This document shows positions 39,032 to 50,400 of a DNA stretch of 64,000 nucleotides, one piece after another (within the stretch, counting starts at the first letter, position 1; each line of letters starts with the position of its first letter). The position numbers were made by a program, and so were the translations under genes. Source of the stretch: Tomitella gaofuii (GTDB lineage: Bacteria; Actinomycetota; Actinomycetes; Mycobacteriales; Mycobacteriaceae); assembly GCF_014126825.1 (NCBI RefSeq), contig NZ_CP059900.1:4289845-4353844 (forward strand), written 5' to 3'. Below the pieces are notes generated by a model. The model saw only the letters and a list, made by a program, of their open reading frames with translations, made no database searches and was not told the DNA's origin.

Positions 39032-39787
39032 ATGACCACCATCCGAGGCGGACGCGTCCGCGTCGCAGCCGTATCCGCAGCGTCCGCGCTGACGCTCGCC
39101 GGTGTGCTCGGCGCGTGCTCCTCAGGCTCGGACGCCGATTCCGGCTCCGTCGAGAGCGCGACCGGCACGGCCGCCACCGCGGCGGCGGCGCAGGCCGGTT
39201 CCGAGGAGCTGCGTGCGCTGCTGCCGGAACAGGCCGCCTTCGGCGAGGGGTTCGTGGCCGCCCCGGTGACGACCGCCCAGCTGGATGCGACGCTCAACCA
39301 AGTGCGCGACAAGGCGAAGTCGCAGGTGGTGGACCCTGCCGAGTGCAAGAACACCCTCGACCTCACCGCCGGCCTCGACCCGGCGGCCACCGCGATGGTG
39401 GCGGCCGGCAATGAGGACCAGGGCACCAAGATCGGCGTGATCGTCTCACGCGACGACCCCTCGCTGGACGCGTTCCGCTCGTCCCTCGACCGGTGCGGCC
39501 AGGTGACGGTGGAGGTCGACGGCACCGCCACCGATGTCACCACCGAGACCTTCGCGCCTGCCGGTGCGACGGGGGAGAAACCGCTGGGCATCACCCGCAC
39601 GCAGTCCGTGGGCGATGCCGGGAGCGTCACGACGATCCTCACGGCCGAGGAGGTGGACGGGACCTCCATCCGCGTCATGGTCCACCAGCCGTCCACCGAG
39701 GCTCTGCCACCGGAGGTGCTCGATCACTTCCGGCAGACGGCGGCGACGCTGATGAACGACACCGCCGCGCGCGCCGCGCAGCGGTAG
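39032..39787 (+). CDS. Lipoprotein of unknown function
   Basis: 251 residues, lipobox GVLGAC (Cys29), Ser/Ala linker, then an alpha-beta domain (~50-245) with two Cys (C109-like in AECKNTLD and C152-like in LDRCGQ) that may pair. The layout (LLPEQAAFGEGF, SRDDPSLDAFRSSLDRCGQVTVEVDG) resembles PknH-sensor-like mycobacterial lipoproteins, but this is not certain. AGGGGGAAC precedes the ATG. Stands alone between DUF1648 and yqgE. Confidence 0.72.
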   Translation: MTTIRGGRVRVAAVSAASALTLAGVLGACSSGSDADSGSVESATGTAATAAAAQAGSEELRALLPEQAAFGEGFVAAPVTTAQLDATLNQVRDKAKSQVVDPAECKNTLDLTAGLDPAATAMVAAGNEDQGTKIGVIVSRDDPSLDAFRSSLDRCGQVTVEVDGTATDVTTETFAPAGATGEKPLGITRTQSVGDAGSVTTILTAEEVDGTSIRVMVHQPSTEALPPEVLDHFRQTAATLMNDTAARAAQR

Positions 39788-39814
39788 GCGACCTCGCCGG
39801 GTTCCGGCGCCCGA

Positions 39815-40420
39815 TCAGTTCCGATCGACGTCGATGGGATGCGTCGCGAGCATCGCCCACGGCTGGGGCTGCCGCCGGAGCACGCGCCCCCACAGGTCCA
39901 CCTGCGGGGGCGCGATGATGTCGCCCGGCCGCGAGGTGAACACCATCCAGTCGTCGCGCAGCAGCTCGCCGTCGAGCTGCCCGAACGTCCACCCCGAGTA
40001 GCCGACGAAGATGCGCGCGCCCTCCACCAGCGGCGCCACGTCGAGCGGATCCGCCGCGACGTCGATGAGGACCACCCGCCCGTCCACCCGGGTGATCCCG
40101 TCGACGTCGTCGATACCGACGCCGCGCCGGAGAACCCCCAGGCACAACGCGCCGTCCAGCTTCACCGGGCCGCCCAGGTGGAACACCTTGGCGGGGGAGC
40201 AGACCTCGGACCACTCCGGCAGGCCGTCGACCAGCGGCGTCTCGCTGGGGCGATTGAGGACCATGCCGAGCGTTCCGCCGTCGTTGTTCTCGATCACGTA
40301 GATCACGCTGCGGCGGAAGACCGGTTCCGTCAGATGGGTTCCGGACACGAGCAGGCTCCCCGGGCCCACCTGTGCGACCGGCGATTCCTGGCGTCCCTCT
40401 CCATCAGCTGGATACGTCAC
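39815..40420 (-). CDS. YqgE/AlgH family protein (UPF0301)
   Basis: 201 residues: GSLLVSGTHLTEPVFRRSVIYVIENNDGGTLGMVLNRPSETPL and FVGYSGWTFGQLDGELLRDDWMV are the UPF0301 blocks; LGGPVKLDGALCLG the central one. Molecular function is unknown in all bacteria. Orthologue of M. tuberculosis Rv0038, near leuS there too. Confidence 0.9.
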   Translation of the reverse strand: MTYPADGEGRQESPVAQVGPGSLLVSGTHLTEPVFRRSVIYVIENNDGGTLGMVLNRPSETPLVDGLPEWSEVCSPAKVFHLGGPVKLDGALCLGVLRRGVGIDDVDGITRVDGRVVLIDVAADPLDVAPLVEGARIFVGYSGWTFGQLDGELLRDDWMVFTSRPGDIIAPPQVDLWGRVLRRQPQPWAMLATHPIDVDRN

Positions 40421-40486
40421 ACTGCCATCTTGGCACTGATCCGCCGCGGCGGCGCGGTGATCGGCGTGCGTGAATCGCGCACGCTC

Positions 40487-41050
40487 TCAGCGGACGCCCA
40501 CACCCCAGGAGCCGGTACCGGGGACGGCGGCCAGCCCGCGGAGCATCGCCGCGGCGGCGGACCCGGACCCCGCCGGAGGCTGTGGCGGGGACAGTGGCGG
40601 TGGCGGGGACAGTGGCGGTGGCGCCGGTCCGGCCGTGTCAAGGTAGCCGTCGCCATCCGAGTCCACCAGCCGCGTGTCCGGAAAGCCGTCGTCGTCGGAG
40701 TCGACGAGCAGGCTCCCGTCCTGCTGCCCGTCCTGCTGCCCGACCTGCTGCCCGCCGGGTGCGCCGCCGGCCCCGTGCTCCACCCGGATCTCCGTGGCCC
40801 AGGTGCCGTCGCCCGCGGCGTCGACGAACCACCGTTCGCCCCCGCCCGCGCCGGCCGCGACGTCGAGGCAGGTGGTGTCCGCGACCCCGTCCGAGTCCGC
40901 ATCCCACATGGCGTCGTCGATCAGGCCGTCACCGTCGAAGTCCAGTGCCACCGCGTCCACCGTGCCGTCGCCGTCCACGTCGAGGCCCGCCGGTGACGTC
41001 CATTCCGTCACCTCACCGTCGCCCGTACCGAATGCATAGGTGATGTCCAC
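40487..41050 (-). CDS. Asp-rich repeat protein, DUF6802-like
   Basis: 187 residues with five or more DxDxDG-type calcium-loop repeats (DVDGDGTVD, DFDGDGLID, DADSDGVAD, DSDDDGFPD, DSDGDGYLD), a Gln/Gly spacer and a Pro-rich tail. No signal peptide is seen. It probably belongs to a mycobacterial family often labelled 'pullulanase' or DUF6802, for which no activity is known. Calcium binding is inferred from the loops only. Confidence 0.75.
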   Translation of the reverse strand: MDITYAFGTGDGEVTEWTSPAGLDVDGDGTVDAVALDFDGDGLIDDAMWDADSDGVADTTCLDVAAGAGGGERWFVDAAGDGTWATEIRVEHGAGGAPGGQQVGQQDGQQDGSLLVDSDDDGFPDTRLVDSDGDGYLDTAGPAPPPLSPPPPLSPPQPPAGSGSAAAAMLRGLAAVPGTGSWGVGVR

Positions 41051-41113
41051 ACGCCCCCGTCCTCACGCACGCCGCCTGCCCCTAGGACGCGCCGGAAGAC
41101 ACAGCGGTTCCCG

Positions 41114-42016
41114 TCAGGCGCCGAACGGTTCGGCCTGCGGCGCCCAGCCGGTCGCGCCGGTGAAACGCGCACTGGAGACGCGTTGGGAGCGTCCGAGGGG
41201 ACCCGCCACCAGGCCGGGAAGCGTGCGCAGATCGTCGCGGCCCACGCGGCGGGCGATCTCGCGCCGCCATTCGCCACGCGTCCGCGGCTCCTCGGCCACG
41301 TTGTAGAGCCCGGCGGGGGCGTCCAGCGCCGCGACCACGGCGCGACCGACGTCCGACAGCGCGATCGACGAGAAGTAGGAGCCGTCCCGACCGGCCAGCG
41401 CGAACCATCCGCGGCGGGCGACCGATTCGATCATCGCCATCATCGGGTCGTCGGCCGGAGCGCCGTGCACCTGCGCCAACCGGAGACTCACCCCCGTCCC
41501 GCCCCCCTCCGTGAAGCGGCGCACGTGCGCCTCGCCCGCAAGGTTCGCGCGCATCGGTCCGGGCGCGCTCACCGGGCTCGACTCGTCCAGCCAGGCGTCC
41601 CCGCCGTCGCGGTAGACCATCGTGATGGTGTCGTGCACGATCCGGGGGATCCGGAACTGCAGCGCCGCGTCGACCAGCGCACGCACGCCCCCGTCCCGCA
41701 CTGCGCGATACTGCCGTATTGCGCCCGCGGTCCGCAGCGACGTCGGCAGCGCCACACGCATGTCCACCACCGCGTCCGCGCCGTCCAGCACGCGGCGCAG
41801 GTGCGTGCCGTCGCCCACTAGGTCGCCGCCGACCCAGCGCACGCCGTCGTCGTCCGCCCGCGGCAGTGCGGCGCCGGTCCCCACGCGGCGGCTGTGCGCC
41901 ACCACCTCGTAACCGGCGTGTCTGAGCGCCTCGAGCGCCGATCGGCCCGTCGCGCCCGCCGCGCCCAGCAGGACGATCCGTCGTGCAGTTCCTTCGGGCG
42001 AGTTGCTCATGACCAC
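41114..42016 (-). CDS. NAD(P)-dependent epimerase/oxidoreductase, atypical SDR
   Basis: 300 residues: nucleotide loop LLGAAGATGRSALEALRHAGYEV (~16-38), DAVVDMRVALP, IVHDTITMVYRDG and an extended-SDR C-terminus with LYNVAEEPRTRGEWRREIARRVG. The catalytic Tyr-x-x-x-Lys is not evident: Tyr in TMVYRDG lacks the usual Lys. A sugar-nucleotide or NmrA-like binding role is possible. ATG at 42016 or 42010. Confidence 0.75.
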   Translation of the reverse strand: MVMSNSPEGTARRIVLLGAAGATGRSALEALRHAGYEVVAHSRRVGTGAALPRADDDGVRWVGGDLVGDGTHLRRVLDGADAVVDMRVALPTSLRTAGAIRQYRAVRDGGVRALVDAALQFRIPRIVHDTITMVYRDGGDAWLDESSPVSAPGPMRANLAGEAHVRRFTEGGGTGVSLRLAQVHGAPADDPMMAMIESVARRGWFALAGRDGSYFSSIALSDVGRAVVAALDAPAGLYNVAEEPRTRGEWRREIARRVGRDDLRTLPGLVAGPLGRSQRVSSARFTGATGWAPQAEPFGA

Positions 42017-42102
42017 AGCCTAATGCCGCTCCGGGCCCTCCCGCGGCGAAGAACTACCGCCGGTGCGGGACGCCGCGGCCCGCCGGGGCCGACCGCCCGC
42101 GC

Positions 42103-42118
42103 GGTTTCACGTGAAACA
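42103..42118. promoter_or_regulatory. parS: parS-like site 1
   Basis: 16 bp matching the ParB site TGTTTCACGTGAAACA at 15 positions, in the gap between pcnA and the epimerase gene, about 16 kb from parAB. Confidence 0.8.
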
Positions 42119-42126
42119 CAGGGCCG

Positions 42127-43605
42127 TCAAACGCGACGCGCCCACCAGTCGAGCAGCTCGCGTTCCGCCTCGTCCCGGGGGAGCGGTCCACGCTCCAGCC
42201 GCAGCTCCTTGAGGAACCGCCACGCCGCGCCGACCTCCCGGCCCGGACCGATGCCCAGCAACTCCATGATCGCGTTGCCGTCAAGGTCGGGACGCACCCG
42301 CGCGAGGTCCTCCGCGGCCGCGATGGCTGCGATGCGGCGTTCCAGATCGTCGTACGTAGCCTGAAGCCGCGCCGCGCGTCGCTTGTTGCGGGTCGTGCAG
42401 TCGGCACGCACGAGCTTGTGCAGGCGCGGCAGCAGCACGCCGGCGTCGTTGACATACCTGCGCACGGCCGAGTCGGTCCACTCGCCACTGCCGTATCCGT
42501 GGAAGCGCAGGTGCAGGAACACCAGCGTCGAGACGTCCTCGATCATCTTCTTCGAGTATTTCAGCGCACGCATCCGTTTGCGGGTCATCTTCGCACCCAC
42601 CACCTCGTGGTGGTGGAAGCTCACGGCCCCGCCCGGCTCGTTGCGCTTGGTGGCCGGCTTGCCGATGTCATGGAACAACGCCGCAAGCCGCAGCACGAGG
42701 TCCGGATCCCCGTCCTCGAGGTCCATCGCCTGCTGCAGGACGGTGAGCGAGTGCCGGTACACGTCCTTGTGCTGGTGGTGCTCGTCGATCTCCAGCTGCA
42801 TCGCCGGGACCTCGGGGATCACGTACTCGGCCAGGCCCGTGCGGCAGAGCAGGTCCACTCCCTCCACCGCGTGCTCGCCGAGCATCAGCTTGTCGAGCTC
42901 CACCCGGATCCGCTCGACCGTGATCCGCTCCAGTTGCCCGGTCATGGCCGTCATCGCCTCGACCACCCGGGGCGTCGGCGTGAACCCCAGCTGCGCGACG
43001 AAGCGGGCCGCGCGCAGCATCCGCAGCGGGTCGTCGTCGAAGGAGTCCTCGGGCCGGGTGGGCGTGTCGAGTACGCCGGCGAGCAGGTGATCGAGCCCTC
43101 CGAGCGGATCGACGAACTCCAGCGTCCCGTCGCTGTCCACCCGCACCGCCATAGCGTTGACGGTGAAGTCGCGCCGGACCAGGTCGTCCTCGAGGCTCTC
43201 GCCGTAGGTGACGGCCGGATTGCGGCTCACACGGTCATACTTGTCCGCGCGGAAGGTGGTCACCTCGATCTGCCATCCCGAGCGGACCGCGCTGATCGTC
43301 CCGAATGCGATACCGGTGTCCCACTGGGCCTCCGCCCAGCCCGACAAGATCTCCTGGACCTGCTCCGGGCGGGCATCGGTGGTGAAGTCGAGGTCCGTGC
43401 CCAGCCTGCCCAGCACGGCATCGCGGACGCTGCCGCCCACCAGATACAAACGGTGTCCGCGCTCGGAGAACCTGCCGCCCAGTCCGGCCAGTATTTCCGA
43501 GAGCGACCGCAGGGTCGCAGTGGCGCCGGCAAGCAGCCGCTGCCGGCGTTCGGCCTCGGATCCTCGGGTAGTCGACACGATCGGCCATTTTATCGTGGCG
43601 GCCAT
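42127..43605 (-). CDS. pcnA: CCA tRNA nucleotidyltransferase
   Basis: 492-residue enzyme that adds or repairs the 3' CCA of tRNA. Nucleotidyltransferase motif [24 protein letters not shown] with the DLD metal ligands, [21 protein letters not shown], then an HD domain ([23 protein letters not shown]). ATG 43605 ([13 protein letters not shown]) is chosen; the frame is open upstream through the divergent mutT4 promoter. Orthologue of M. tuberculosis Rv3907c, same divergent layout. Confidence 0.92.
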   Translation of the reverse strand: MAATIKWPIVSTTRGSEAERRQRLLAGATATLRSLSEILAGLGGRFSERGHRLYLVGGSVRDAVLGRLGTDLDFTTDARPEQVQEILSGWAEAQWDTGIAFGTISAVRSGWQIEVTTFRADKYDRVSRNPAVTYGESLEDDLVRRDFTVNAMAVRVDSDGTLEFVDPLGGLDHLLAGVLDTPTRPEDSFDDDPLRMLRAARFVAQLGFTPTPRVVEAMTAMTGQLERITVERIRVELDKLMLGEHAVEGVDLLCRTGLAEYVIPEVPAMQLEIDEHHQHKDVYRHSLTVLQQAMDLEDGDPDLVLRLAALFHDIGKPATKRNEPGGAVSFHHHEVVGAKMTRKRMRALKYSKKMIEDVSTLVFLHLRFHGYGSGEWTDSAVRRYVNDAGVLLPRLHKLVRADCTTRNKRRAARLQATYDDLERRIAAIAAAEDLARVRPDLDGNAIMELLGIGPGREVGAAWRFLKELRLERGPLPRDEAERELLDWWARRV

Positions 43606-43648
43606 CCGACATAGTCGACGGCGTCCCCCTACGTCCGAGACCGCCAAG

Positions 43649-43654
43649 TACGAT
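43649..43654 (+). promoter_or_regulatory. -10 box of a leaderless transcript (mutT4)
   Basis: TACGAT ends 7 nt before GTG 43662. The same 56-nt space must also hold the pcnA promoter. Confidence 0.5.
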
Positions 43655-43661
43655 TGTCCAC

Positions 43662-44477
43662 GTGTCCCCCGCCGATCACTCCCGCAGCGGGCGTCGTCGC
43701 CGACGGCGCCCCGCTCAGCCGGGCAACGGCACGCGGAGCGGGGGAGCACGCAACGGGGGCACGCGCGGCGCGGGTGCACGCAACTCCGGCACGCGGAACA
43801 ACGGTGCGCGGCAGGGCTCCGGCGGGGGACGCCGCACGGGTGACGGAACCACCGGCCGGCGCATGCACACCGTCCGCGAGACTTCCGCAGGCGGCCTCGT
43901 CATCGACGGTTTCGACCGCACCTCCGCGGACGGTTCCGCGCCCGCGGGCGAGCTTCGGGCCGCGCTGATCGGCCGGCTCGACCGCCGCGGCCGCACGCTG
44001 TGGTCCATGCCCAAGGGGCACGTCGAGGCCGGCGAGACCGTCGAGCAGACCGCGACGCGCGAGATCGCCGAGGAGACGGGGATCCGTGGCGAGGTGCTCG
44101 CGTCGCTCGGAAGCATCGACTACTGGTTCGTCTCCGACGGCCGCCGCATCCACAAGACCGTCCACCACTTCCTGCTGCGCTACCAGGGCGGCGAGCTCTC
44201 CGACGAGGACTACGAGGTCAGCGAGGTGGAGTGGGTCCCTCTCGGGGAACTCTCCGGGCGGCTCGCCTACGCGGACGAGCGCAAGCTCGCCGCCGTCGCA
44301 GCCGAGATACTCGGCGAGATGATCTCCGGACCCGCGCCGCGCGGAGACGCCGGCGACGAGGTGGGAGCCCCGCCGCGGCCGCAGCCGGGATCCGAGCCGT
44401 CCAAGCGGGCCCGCAGGCGCCGCCGCAGCCACCGCGCGATGCTTCCGAAGCCGAGGGGGAAGACCAGCCCCACATGA
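43662..44477 (+). CDS. mutT4: Nudix hydrolase MutT4-like with RG-rich N-terminus
   Basis: 271 residues. Nudix box at 119-141 ([23 protein letters not shown]), complete. The first ~65 residues are Arg/Gly/Asn-rich with repeated NGxR/SGTR units, and the C-terminus (~225-271) is basic. It hydrolyses a nucleoside-diphosphate derivative; the exact one is unknown. Orthologue of Rv3908. Start GTG 43662 fits the leaderless box. Overlaps the DUF6049 gene by ATGA. Confidence 0.88.
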   Translation: MSPADHSRSGRRRRRRPAQPGNGTRSGGARNGGTRGAGARNSGTRNNGARQGSGGGRRTGDGTTGRRMHTVRETSAGGLVIDGFDRTSADGSAPAGELRAALIGRLDRRGRTLWSMPKGHVEAGETVEQTATREIAEETGIRGEVLASLGSIDYWFVSDGRRIHKTVHHFLLRYQGGELSDEDYEVSEVEWVPLGELSGRLAYADERKLAAVAAEILGEMISGPAPRGDAGDEVGAPPRPQPGSEPSKRARRRRRSHRAMLPKPRGKTSPT

Positions 44478-47416
44478 GGATCCGGACCACCAGGCCGTCC
44501 GGCGTCGTGCACGGGGTGCGTCGAGCGGCCGCCGCGGTGGCTGCGGCTTCGCTCACGTGCGCGCCGGCGGCTCTCGCCGTCGGCGTCGCCGCCCCGGCCG
44601 CGCATGCCGCGCCCGTCACCGCGGCACCCACCCCGACCACCGAGGTGGCAACACCCACGGCGTCGGAACCCACGACGGCAGCCGCCGCCGACGGCACCTC
44701 ATCCGGCGACTCCCGCCGCGCCGGCATGCCCCAGTTCCTCTCGCTCACGATCAGCACCGTCACGCCTGAGGTCGTCCGCGACGACCGGACCACCGGTGGC
44801 GGCACCCCAGGGGGACGGCCCCGCCAGGACGGCCGCGAGGACACCGTCACCGTCACCGGAACCGTCCGCAACGTCGGCGACCGCGACGTGTCCGACGTGG
44901 AGGTCCGCCTGCAACGCGCACCGCGGATCGACGCCACCGAGGAGGTGCGTTCGGTCTTGAGCCTCGATCAGAGCAGCTACGGCACCGTCGGCCTCTTCCA
45001 CCCGGTGGCCGAGTCGCTCGGCCAAGGCGAATCGGCGGATTTCACCTTGTCGCTCCCACTCAACGACACCGCGACGCGCTCGCTGGAGATCACCGAACCA
45101 GGCGTGTATCCGCTGCTGGTCAACGTCAACGGGACCCCCGACTACGGCGGGCGCGCCCGGTTGGACGACGCGCGATTCCTGCTTCCGGTCCTGTCCCTGC
45201 CCGCCGGCGCCACCCCCACCGCCACCGCCCGGCAACAGGGGCCGGTGGCACCGTCCCCGGTGCCGGTGACCATGCTGTATCCGCTGACCGCGGCACCCGA
45301 GCTCGCAGCGGGCCAGCCCGGGCCGGCCTTGGATTCGCCCGCCGCCGTCCGCCTCGTCGACGATTCGCTCCCGCGGTCGCTGGCGCCCGGCGGCAGACTG
45401 CACGGTGTGCTCGCCGCCGCGCGCGAGGCGCTCAGCCCGGAGGCCGACCCGCACGGCGCGCTCGGCGCCGGGCTGTGCCTCGCCATCGACCCGGACCTGC
45501 TCGTCACGGTCGACGCGATGACCCGCGGTTTCGAGGTCTCCAAAGACCCCGCCGACCCGGATTCCGACCCGTCGAGCACCGACACGGTGGAGGCGGAGGG
45601 CCAGGCCGCGGCTGCGGCATGGCTCAAGGATCTGCGTGAACTCGCGGCGCAGACATGCACGGTGGCGCTGCCGTTCGCGCAGGCCGACCTCGACGCGGTG
45701 CGGAGTCTCGCGTCGCCGCAGGTCACCGCCTCGGCTCTCGCCGCTCCCGCCGACATAGTCGACGGCATCCTGGGAGTGAAATCGGTGCGCGACCTCGTGT
45801 GGCCTTCGACGGGGCAGCTGGCGCCCGCAACCCTCGCCACCGTCACGCAGGCCCTCGCCCCCGCACCGGAGGAATCGGCCGGCGCCGCACCGGCGCCCCC
45901 CGATCCTGCCGCTCCGCCCGCGGATCGCCACGCGGCGCCCACCGTGCTCATCGCGGACAACACGGTGGAGACCGCCGGGGCAGCGAAGATGGCGGGTTCC
46001 GGCTCGACCTCCTCGGCGAGCGGCGAAACCGCGGACGTCGCGCGGATCACCCCGGCGAAGGCGGCCGACGAAGCGGCTGCGGCCGACGGCGTTTCCGAGG
46101 CCGGGCCCCCCGAACCCGGTGCCCCAGCGGGCGGCGCGCCGATCGCATCGAATCCCGCGCTGCTGTTCGACATGCCCACCAGCGCCGCGCTCGCCGCCGT
46201 CGGCGCCCAACCGTCCACGCCCGCATTCGTGCCCGAGGACCTTCGATTCGAGATCGACGACGACTCCCGCACGGCGCGACTGCAGGATGCCATGGGGGCC
46301 GTCGCCTGGCCGTTGCTCGAAGCCCGGCGCTCCGCGATGTCCGCGCTCCGTTCCGGCGGCTCCGGAAGCGGATCCGATGCCACCACGCCACCCGCGCCGC
46401 TCGTCATCGCGCCGCCCCAGGATTGGACTGCCGACCACGACGAGGCCTCCGCGCTGCTGGGTCTGCTGCAACGGGCCTATCAGGACGGCCTCGCCGCACC
46501 GCGCCCCCTGAGCACCGCGCTCGCCGCGGCGGGGGCGCCCGGGGCACCATCGGCCGAACTGTCCGATCCCAACCCTGGAGACGGGATCGCGGAGGTCGGC
46601 ACGGACGGGTCCGATCCCGGCTCCGGTGGCACCGGTGCGACCGGCCGAGCGGGCTTCGGTTTCACGTGGAACACCGACCGATCGGTGTCGGACACCCTGA
46701 TCGAGAAACTCCGCGGCCAGCTCGCCCGGCTGGGAACCCTGAGCGGCATGCTCGCAGGCAACGGCCCGGACGGCGAAACCCCGGAGCACTACATCACGCC
46801 GCTCTACCGTGACGTGCTGCGGGCGGTGAGCACGTGGGGCCGCGGCGGCTCCGGAACATCCGACGTGCGCGCCGCCGCGGAGGACCGGACCGCGGCGCTC
46901 ACGGCGTCGTTGACCGACCAGTTCGACGCGGTCACCGTCGTGGCACCCGGCTCCGTCTACACGCTCGCCTCGTCGCAGAGCCCATTGCTCGTCGTCGCGA
47001 AGAACGACCTGGCGATGCCCGTGACCACGAGCCTGCGGATTCGTGCCCCCGAGGGCGTGCAGATCGGCCAGGCGGACGACTACGTCATACCCGCACGCGG
47101 GAGCCGGCAGATCCAGGTCCCCGCGCAGATCGAGTTCAGCCGGCAGATGGACCTGCGCGTGCAGCTCCTCGCGCCCGATTCCACCCCGATCGGTGAGCAG
47201 ATCCACATTTCGCTGCATTCGAACGCGTACGGCATGGTGATACCCGTGCTGACCGGCGTCTCCGGCGCGTTGCTGCTGTTCCTCGCGGGCCGCCGCGGAT
47301 GGCATCGGTTGCGCGGACAGCACGACCGGGCCGACGATCGTGCGAGCGAACGCGGGCCCGTCCTCGAGCAGTACCGCCGCGACGATGCGCATCCGGGCCC
47401 GGAAGACGAAGGTTGA
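44474..47416 (+). CDS. DUF6049 secreted/membrane-anchored protein (Rv3909-like)
   Basis: 980 residues: signal peptide ~1-46, large extracellular part with an Ig-like segment (~90-210, [22 protein letters not shown]), long Ala/Pro-rich spacer (~470-570) and a C-terminal NEW3-like sheet (~850-930, [27 protein letters not shown]), then one membrane anchor near 945-965. Function unknown; always next to murJ in this order, so a role in envelope assembly is likely. A parS-like site (46658-46673) lies within it. Coupled to mutT4 by a 4-nt overlap and 8 nt before murJ. Confidence 0.85.
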   Translation: MRIRTTRPSGVVHGVRRAAAAVAAASLTCAPAALAVGVAAPAAHAAPVTAAPTPTTEVATPTASEPTTAAAADGTSSGDSRRAGMPQFLSLTISTVTPEVVRDDRTTGGGTPGGRPRQDGREDTVTVTGTVRNVGDRDVSDVEVRLQRAPRIDATEEVRSVLSLDQSSYGTVGLFHPVAESLGQGESADFTLSLPLNDTATRSLEITEPGVYPLLVNVNGTPDYGGRARLDDARFLLPVLSLPAGATPTATARQQGPVAPSPVPVTMLYPLTAAPELAAGQPGPALDSPAAVRLVDDSLPRSLAPGGRLHGVLAAAREALSPEADPHGALGAGLCLAIDPDLLVTVDAMTRGFEVSKDPADPDSDPSSTDTVEAEGQAAAAAWLKDLRELAAQTCTVALPFAQADLDAVRSLASPQVTASALAAPADIVDGILGVKSVRDLVWPSTGQLAPATLATVTQALAPAPEESAGAAPAPPDPAAPPADRHAAPTVLIADNTVETAGAAKMAGSGSTSSASGETADVARITPAKAADEAAAADGVSEAGPPEPGAPAGGAPIASNPALLFDMPTSAALAAVGAQPSTPAFVPEDLRFEIDDDSRTARLQDAMGAVAWPLLEARRSAMSALRSGGSGSGSDATTPPAPLVIAPPQDWTADHDEASALLGLLQRAYQDGLAAPRPLSTALAAAGAPGAPSAELSDPNPGDGIAEVGTDGSDPGSGGTGATGRAGFGFTWNTDRSVSDTLIEKLRGQLARLGTLSGMLAGNGPDGETPEHYITPLYRDVLRAVSTWGRGGSGTSDVRAAAEDRTAALTASLTDQFDAVTVVAPGSVYTLASSQSPLLVVAKNDLAMPVTTSLRIRAPEGVQIGQADDYVIPARGSRQIQVPAQIEFSRQMDLRVQLLAPDSTPIGEQIHISLHSNAYGMVIPVLTGVSGALLLFLAGRRGWHRLRGQHDRADDRASERGPVLEQYRRDDAHPGPEDEG
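46658..46673. promoter_or_regulatory. parS: parS-like site 2, inside a gene
   Basis: 14 of 16 bases match the ParB consensus, core TTTCACGTGGAA. It lies in the DUF6049 coding region. Confidence 0.5.
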
Positions 47417-47424
47417 GAAGCCAG

Positions 47425-50400
47425 ATGACCGACGCCCACCGCCACCACGACGACGGTAGCGACGCCGGGGTGCGCAGCACTCGCGGCGCCGGACCGGACG
47501 CGTCCGGCGCCCGCAGCGGGGGCTCCCGGCCCAGCGTCCTCGCATCCACCGGGTCGATGGCCATCGCCACCCTGATCAGCCGCATCACCGGGTTCTTCAA
47601 GGTGCTCCTCACCGCGGCGGTCCTCGGCCCGGCCATGGCGAGCGCGTTCACCGTCTCCAACACGCTGCCGAACCTGGTGTCCGAGCTGGTGCTCGGTGCG
47701 GTGCTCACCGCCATCGTCATCCCCGTGCTGGTCCGCGCCGAACGCGAGGACGCCGACGGCGGCGCCGCGTTCATGCGAAGACTCTTCACGGTGGCGATGA
47801 CGATCTTCGGCATCGCCACCGTGGTCTCCGTCGCGGCCGCGCCGTGGTTGTCACAGCTCATGGTGGGCGACGACTCCGAGGTGGACCTGGGGCTGTCCAC
47901 CGCCTTCGCCTACCTACTGCTGCCGCAGATCATCTTCTACGGCGCCGGCGGGTTGCTCACCGCGATCCTCAACACCCGGAGCGTGTTCAAACCGGGCGCG
48001 TGGGCCCCGGTGGTCAACAACGCCGTGGCAATCACGGTGCTGGTGCTCTTCGCGGTGATGCCCGGCGAGATCACCCTCAACCCGGTGGACATGGGCACTC
48101 CCAAGCTGCTCGTGCTGGGCATCGGCACCACGCTCGGCGTGCTGTGCCAGGCTGCGGTGCTCGTCCCCGCGATCCGTCGGCAACGGATCGACCTGCGTCC
48201 GCTCTGGGGCATCGACCCGCGGCTCAAGAAGTTCGCGGGCATGGCCGTGGCGATCATCGTGTACGTGGCGATCAGCCAGGTGGGGATGGTCATCACCACG
48301 CGGATCGCCGCCGACGCCGACGCGGCGGGCCCCGCCATCTACAACTTCGTCTGGCTGCTGCTCCAGGTTCCCTACGGCATCCTCGGTGTCACGCTGCTCA
48401 CCGCGGTGATGCCGCAGTTGAGCCGCAACGCGGCGGCCGGCGACAACCGGGCCGTCGTCGACGACCTCACGATGTCGACCAAGCTGACGATGCTCGCCCT
48501 GCTGCCCGTCGTCATGTTCTTCACCTTCGACGGGCCGGGCATCGGGCGCGCACTGTTCAACTACGGCGCGTTCGGCGGGGACTCGGCGACGCTGCTGGGC
48601 ATCACGCTGTCCGCGTCCGCGTTCACCCTCATCCCGTACGCCATGGTGCTGCTGCAGCTGCGCGTGTTCTACGCGCGCGAAGAGGCGTGGACGCCGACCT
48701 TCATCATCATCGGCATCATGGCGGTGAAGACGGCGCTGTCGTTGTTCGCGCCCGTGCTCGTCGCTCCGGAACACGTCGTCATCGCGCTCGGCACCGCCAA
48801 CGGGCTCGGCTTCGTCGCGGGCGTCGTCGTCGGCGGCGCACTGCTGCGCCGGAGCCTCGGGCACCTCAACCTCGGCTCCATCTTGCACGACTCGATGCGC
48901 ATACTTTTCGCATCCGCCGTCGGCGTCGCCGCGATGCTGCTCCTCGAGCTTCTCACCGGACTGCACGACATCGCCGGCCGCGGGCGCGGGCTTCTGTCCG
49001 TGGTGGCCGTCAGCGTCGACGGCGTCGTCATGCTCACGGTGACGGTCCTGGTGCTGTCCCGCATGCGCATCCCCATGGTCGACCAAGTGGGCCGGTCCCT
49101 GGCCCGCGTGCTGGTACGGGTGCTGCCGGGTGCCGTGACACCCGCCCGCCTGCGCCGGGCGGCCGCCGCAGACTCCGCCGTCGCAGAGGGCCACCCGCAC
49201 GACGCCATGTACGGTGCCCGGCCCGGGCAGTACAGGGAGGACTTCGACGGCACGCGCGCCGGCGACGGCCCCGGCGGCGCGCTGCCCCCCGGCGACGCGG
49301 GAGCACGCGACGGCCGGCACCTCCCGCCCCCGGGGCACGGCGCCATCCAGCCGGAGGACCCGTACGCCGGGGACCCGGTGCGATCGCGGCGGCCCGTGCC
49401 GCGCGGACCGCTGTTCAGCGGGCCCGGACAACCGCTTCCGGACCTGTTCGTCCCGTACTCTGGATTCGACACGACCACCTACGACCCGCTGCTGCCACGG
49501 GTCGATGCCGCCTTGAGGAAGTTGCAAGTGACAGAGACGCACGCCGCGGCGCAGCGCGCCGGATCCGGCAGCCCCCAGCGCGGACCGCGACTGATCCCCG
49601 GCGCGATGGTCGCGGGCGGACGGTACCGGCTGCTCGTCCGGCACGGCGGCACGCGCGGCCTGCATTTCTGGAAGGCGCTCGACACCCGCCTCGACCGCGA
49701 GGTCGCACTCACCTTCATCGACCCCGACGGGGTCCGCGCCGGCGCGGACGCGTCCACCGACGCCGACAGCATCCTCTCCCGCACGTTGCGGCTCGGCAAG
49801 ATCAGCGCACCCGGCCTGGCCCGCGTGCTCGACGTCGTCCGCAGCGTCTCCGGCGGCATCGTCGTCTCCGAGTGGACCGACGGCAGCCCGCTCAGCGAGG
49901 TCGCGGCCACCGATCCGCCGCCGGACGGCGCCGCCCGGGCCGTGGCCGTCCTCGCCTCGGCCGCCGAGCAGGCGCACCGGGCGGGCGCCGAGATGTGCAT
50001 CGACCATCCCGACCGCATCCGCATCACGCCCGACGGCGCCGCGGTCCTCGCCTTCCCGGCCACGCTGCCCGGCGTCGACCACGCCGACGACGTCCACGGT
50101 CTCGGCGCCACGCTGTACGCGCTGCTCACCAACGAGTGGCCGGCCTCCAAGGACGACCCGGCCGGCGAGGTCGGGGGATTCCGCACTGCGTTGCTCGGCG
50201 CACAGGGCCTGCCCACCGAGCCGCACGTCGTGCGCACGGACATCCCGTTCGAGATCTCGGCGGTGGCGATGCGCGCCATCCAGGGCAACAGCGGCATCCG
50301 CACCGCCGCGACCGTCCAACACGTGCTCGAGCAGGCCGCCAACGCGCCCACACCTCCGCCTCCCGGCCGCCGGTTCGCCAGGACCGACCGGGGCGCCCGA

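Noticed and set aside
43653..43661. Single DnaA-box-like TTGTCCACG before mutT4
   Set aside because: Only 8 of 9 matches, isolated, and it lies between a -10 box and the start codon; likely chance.
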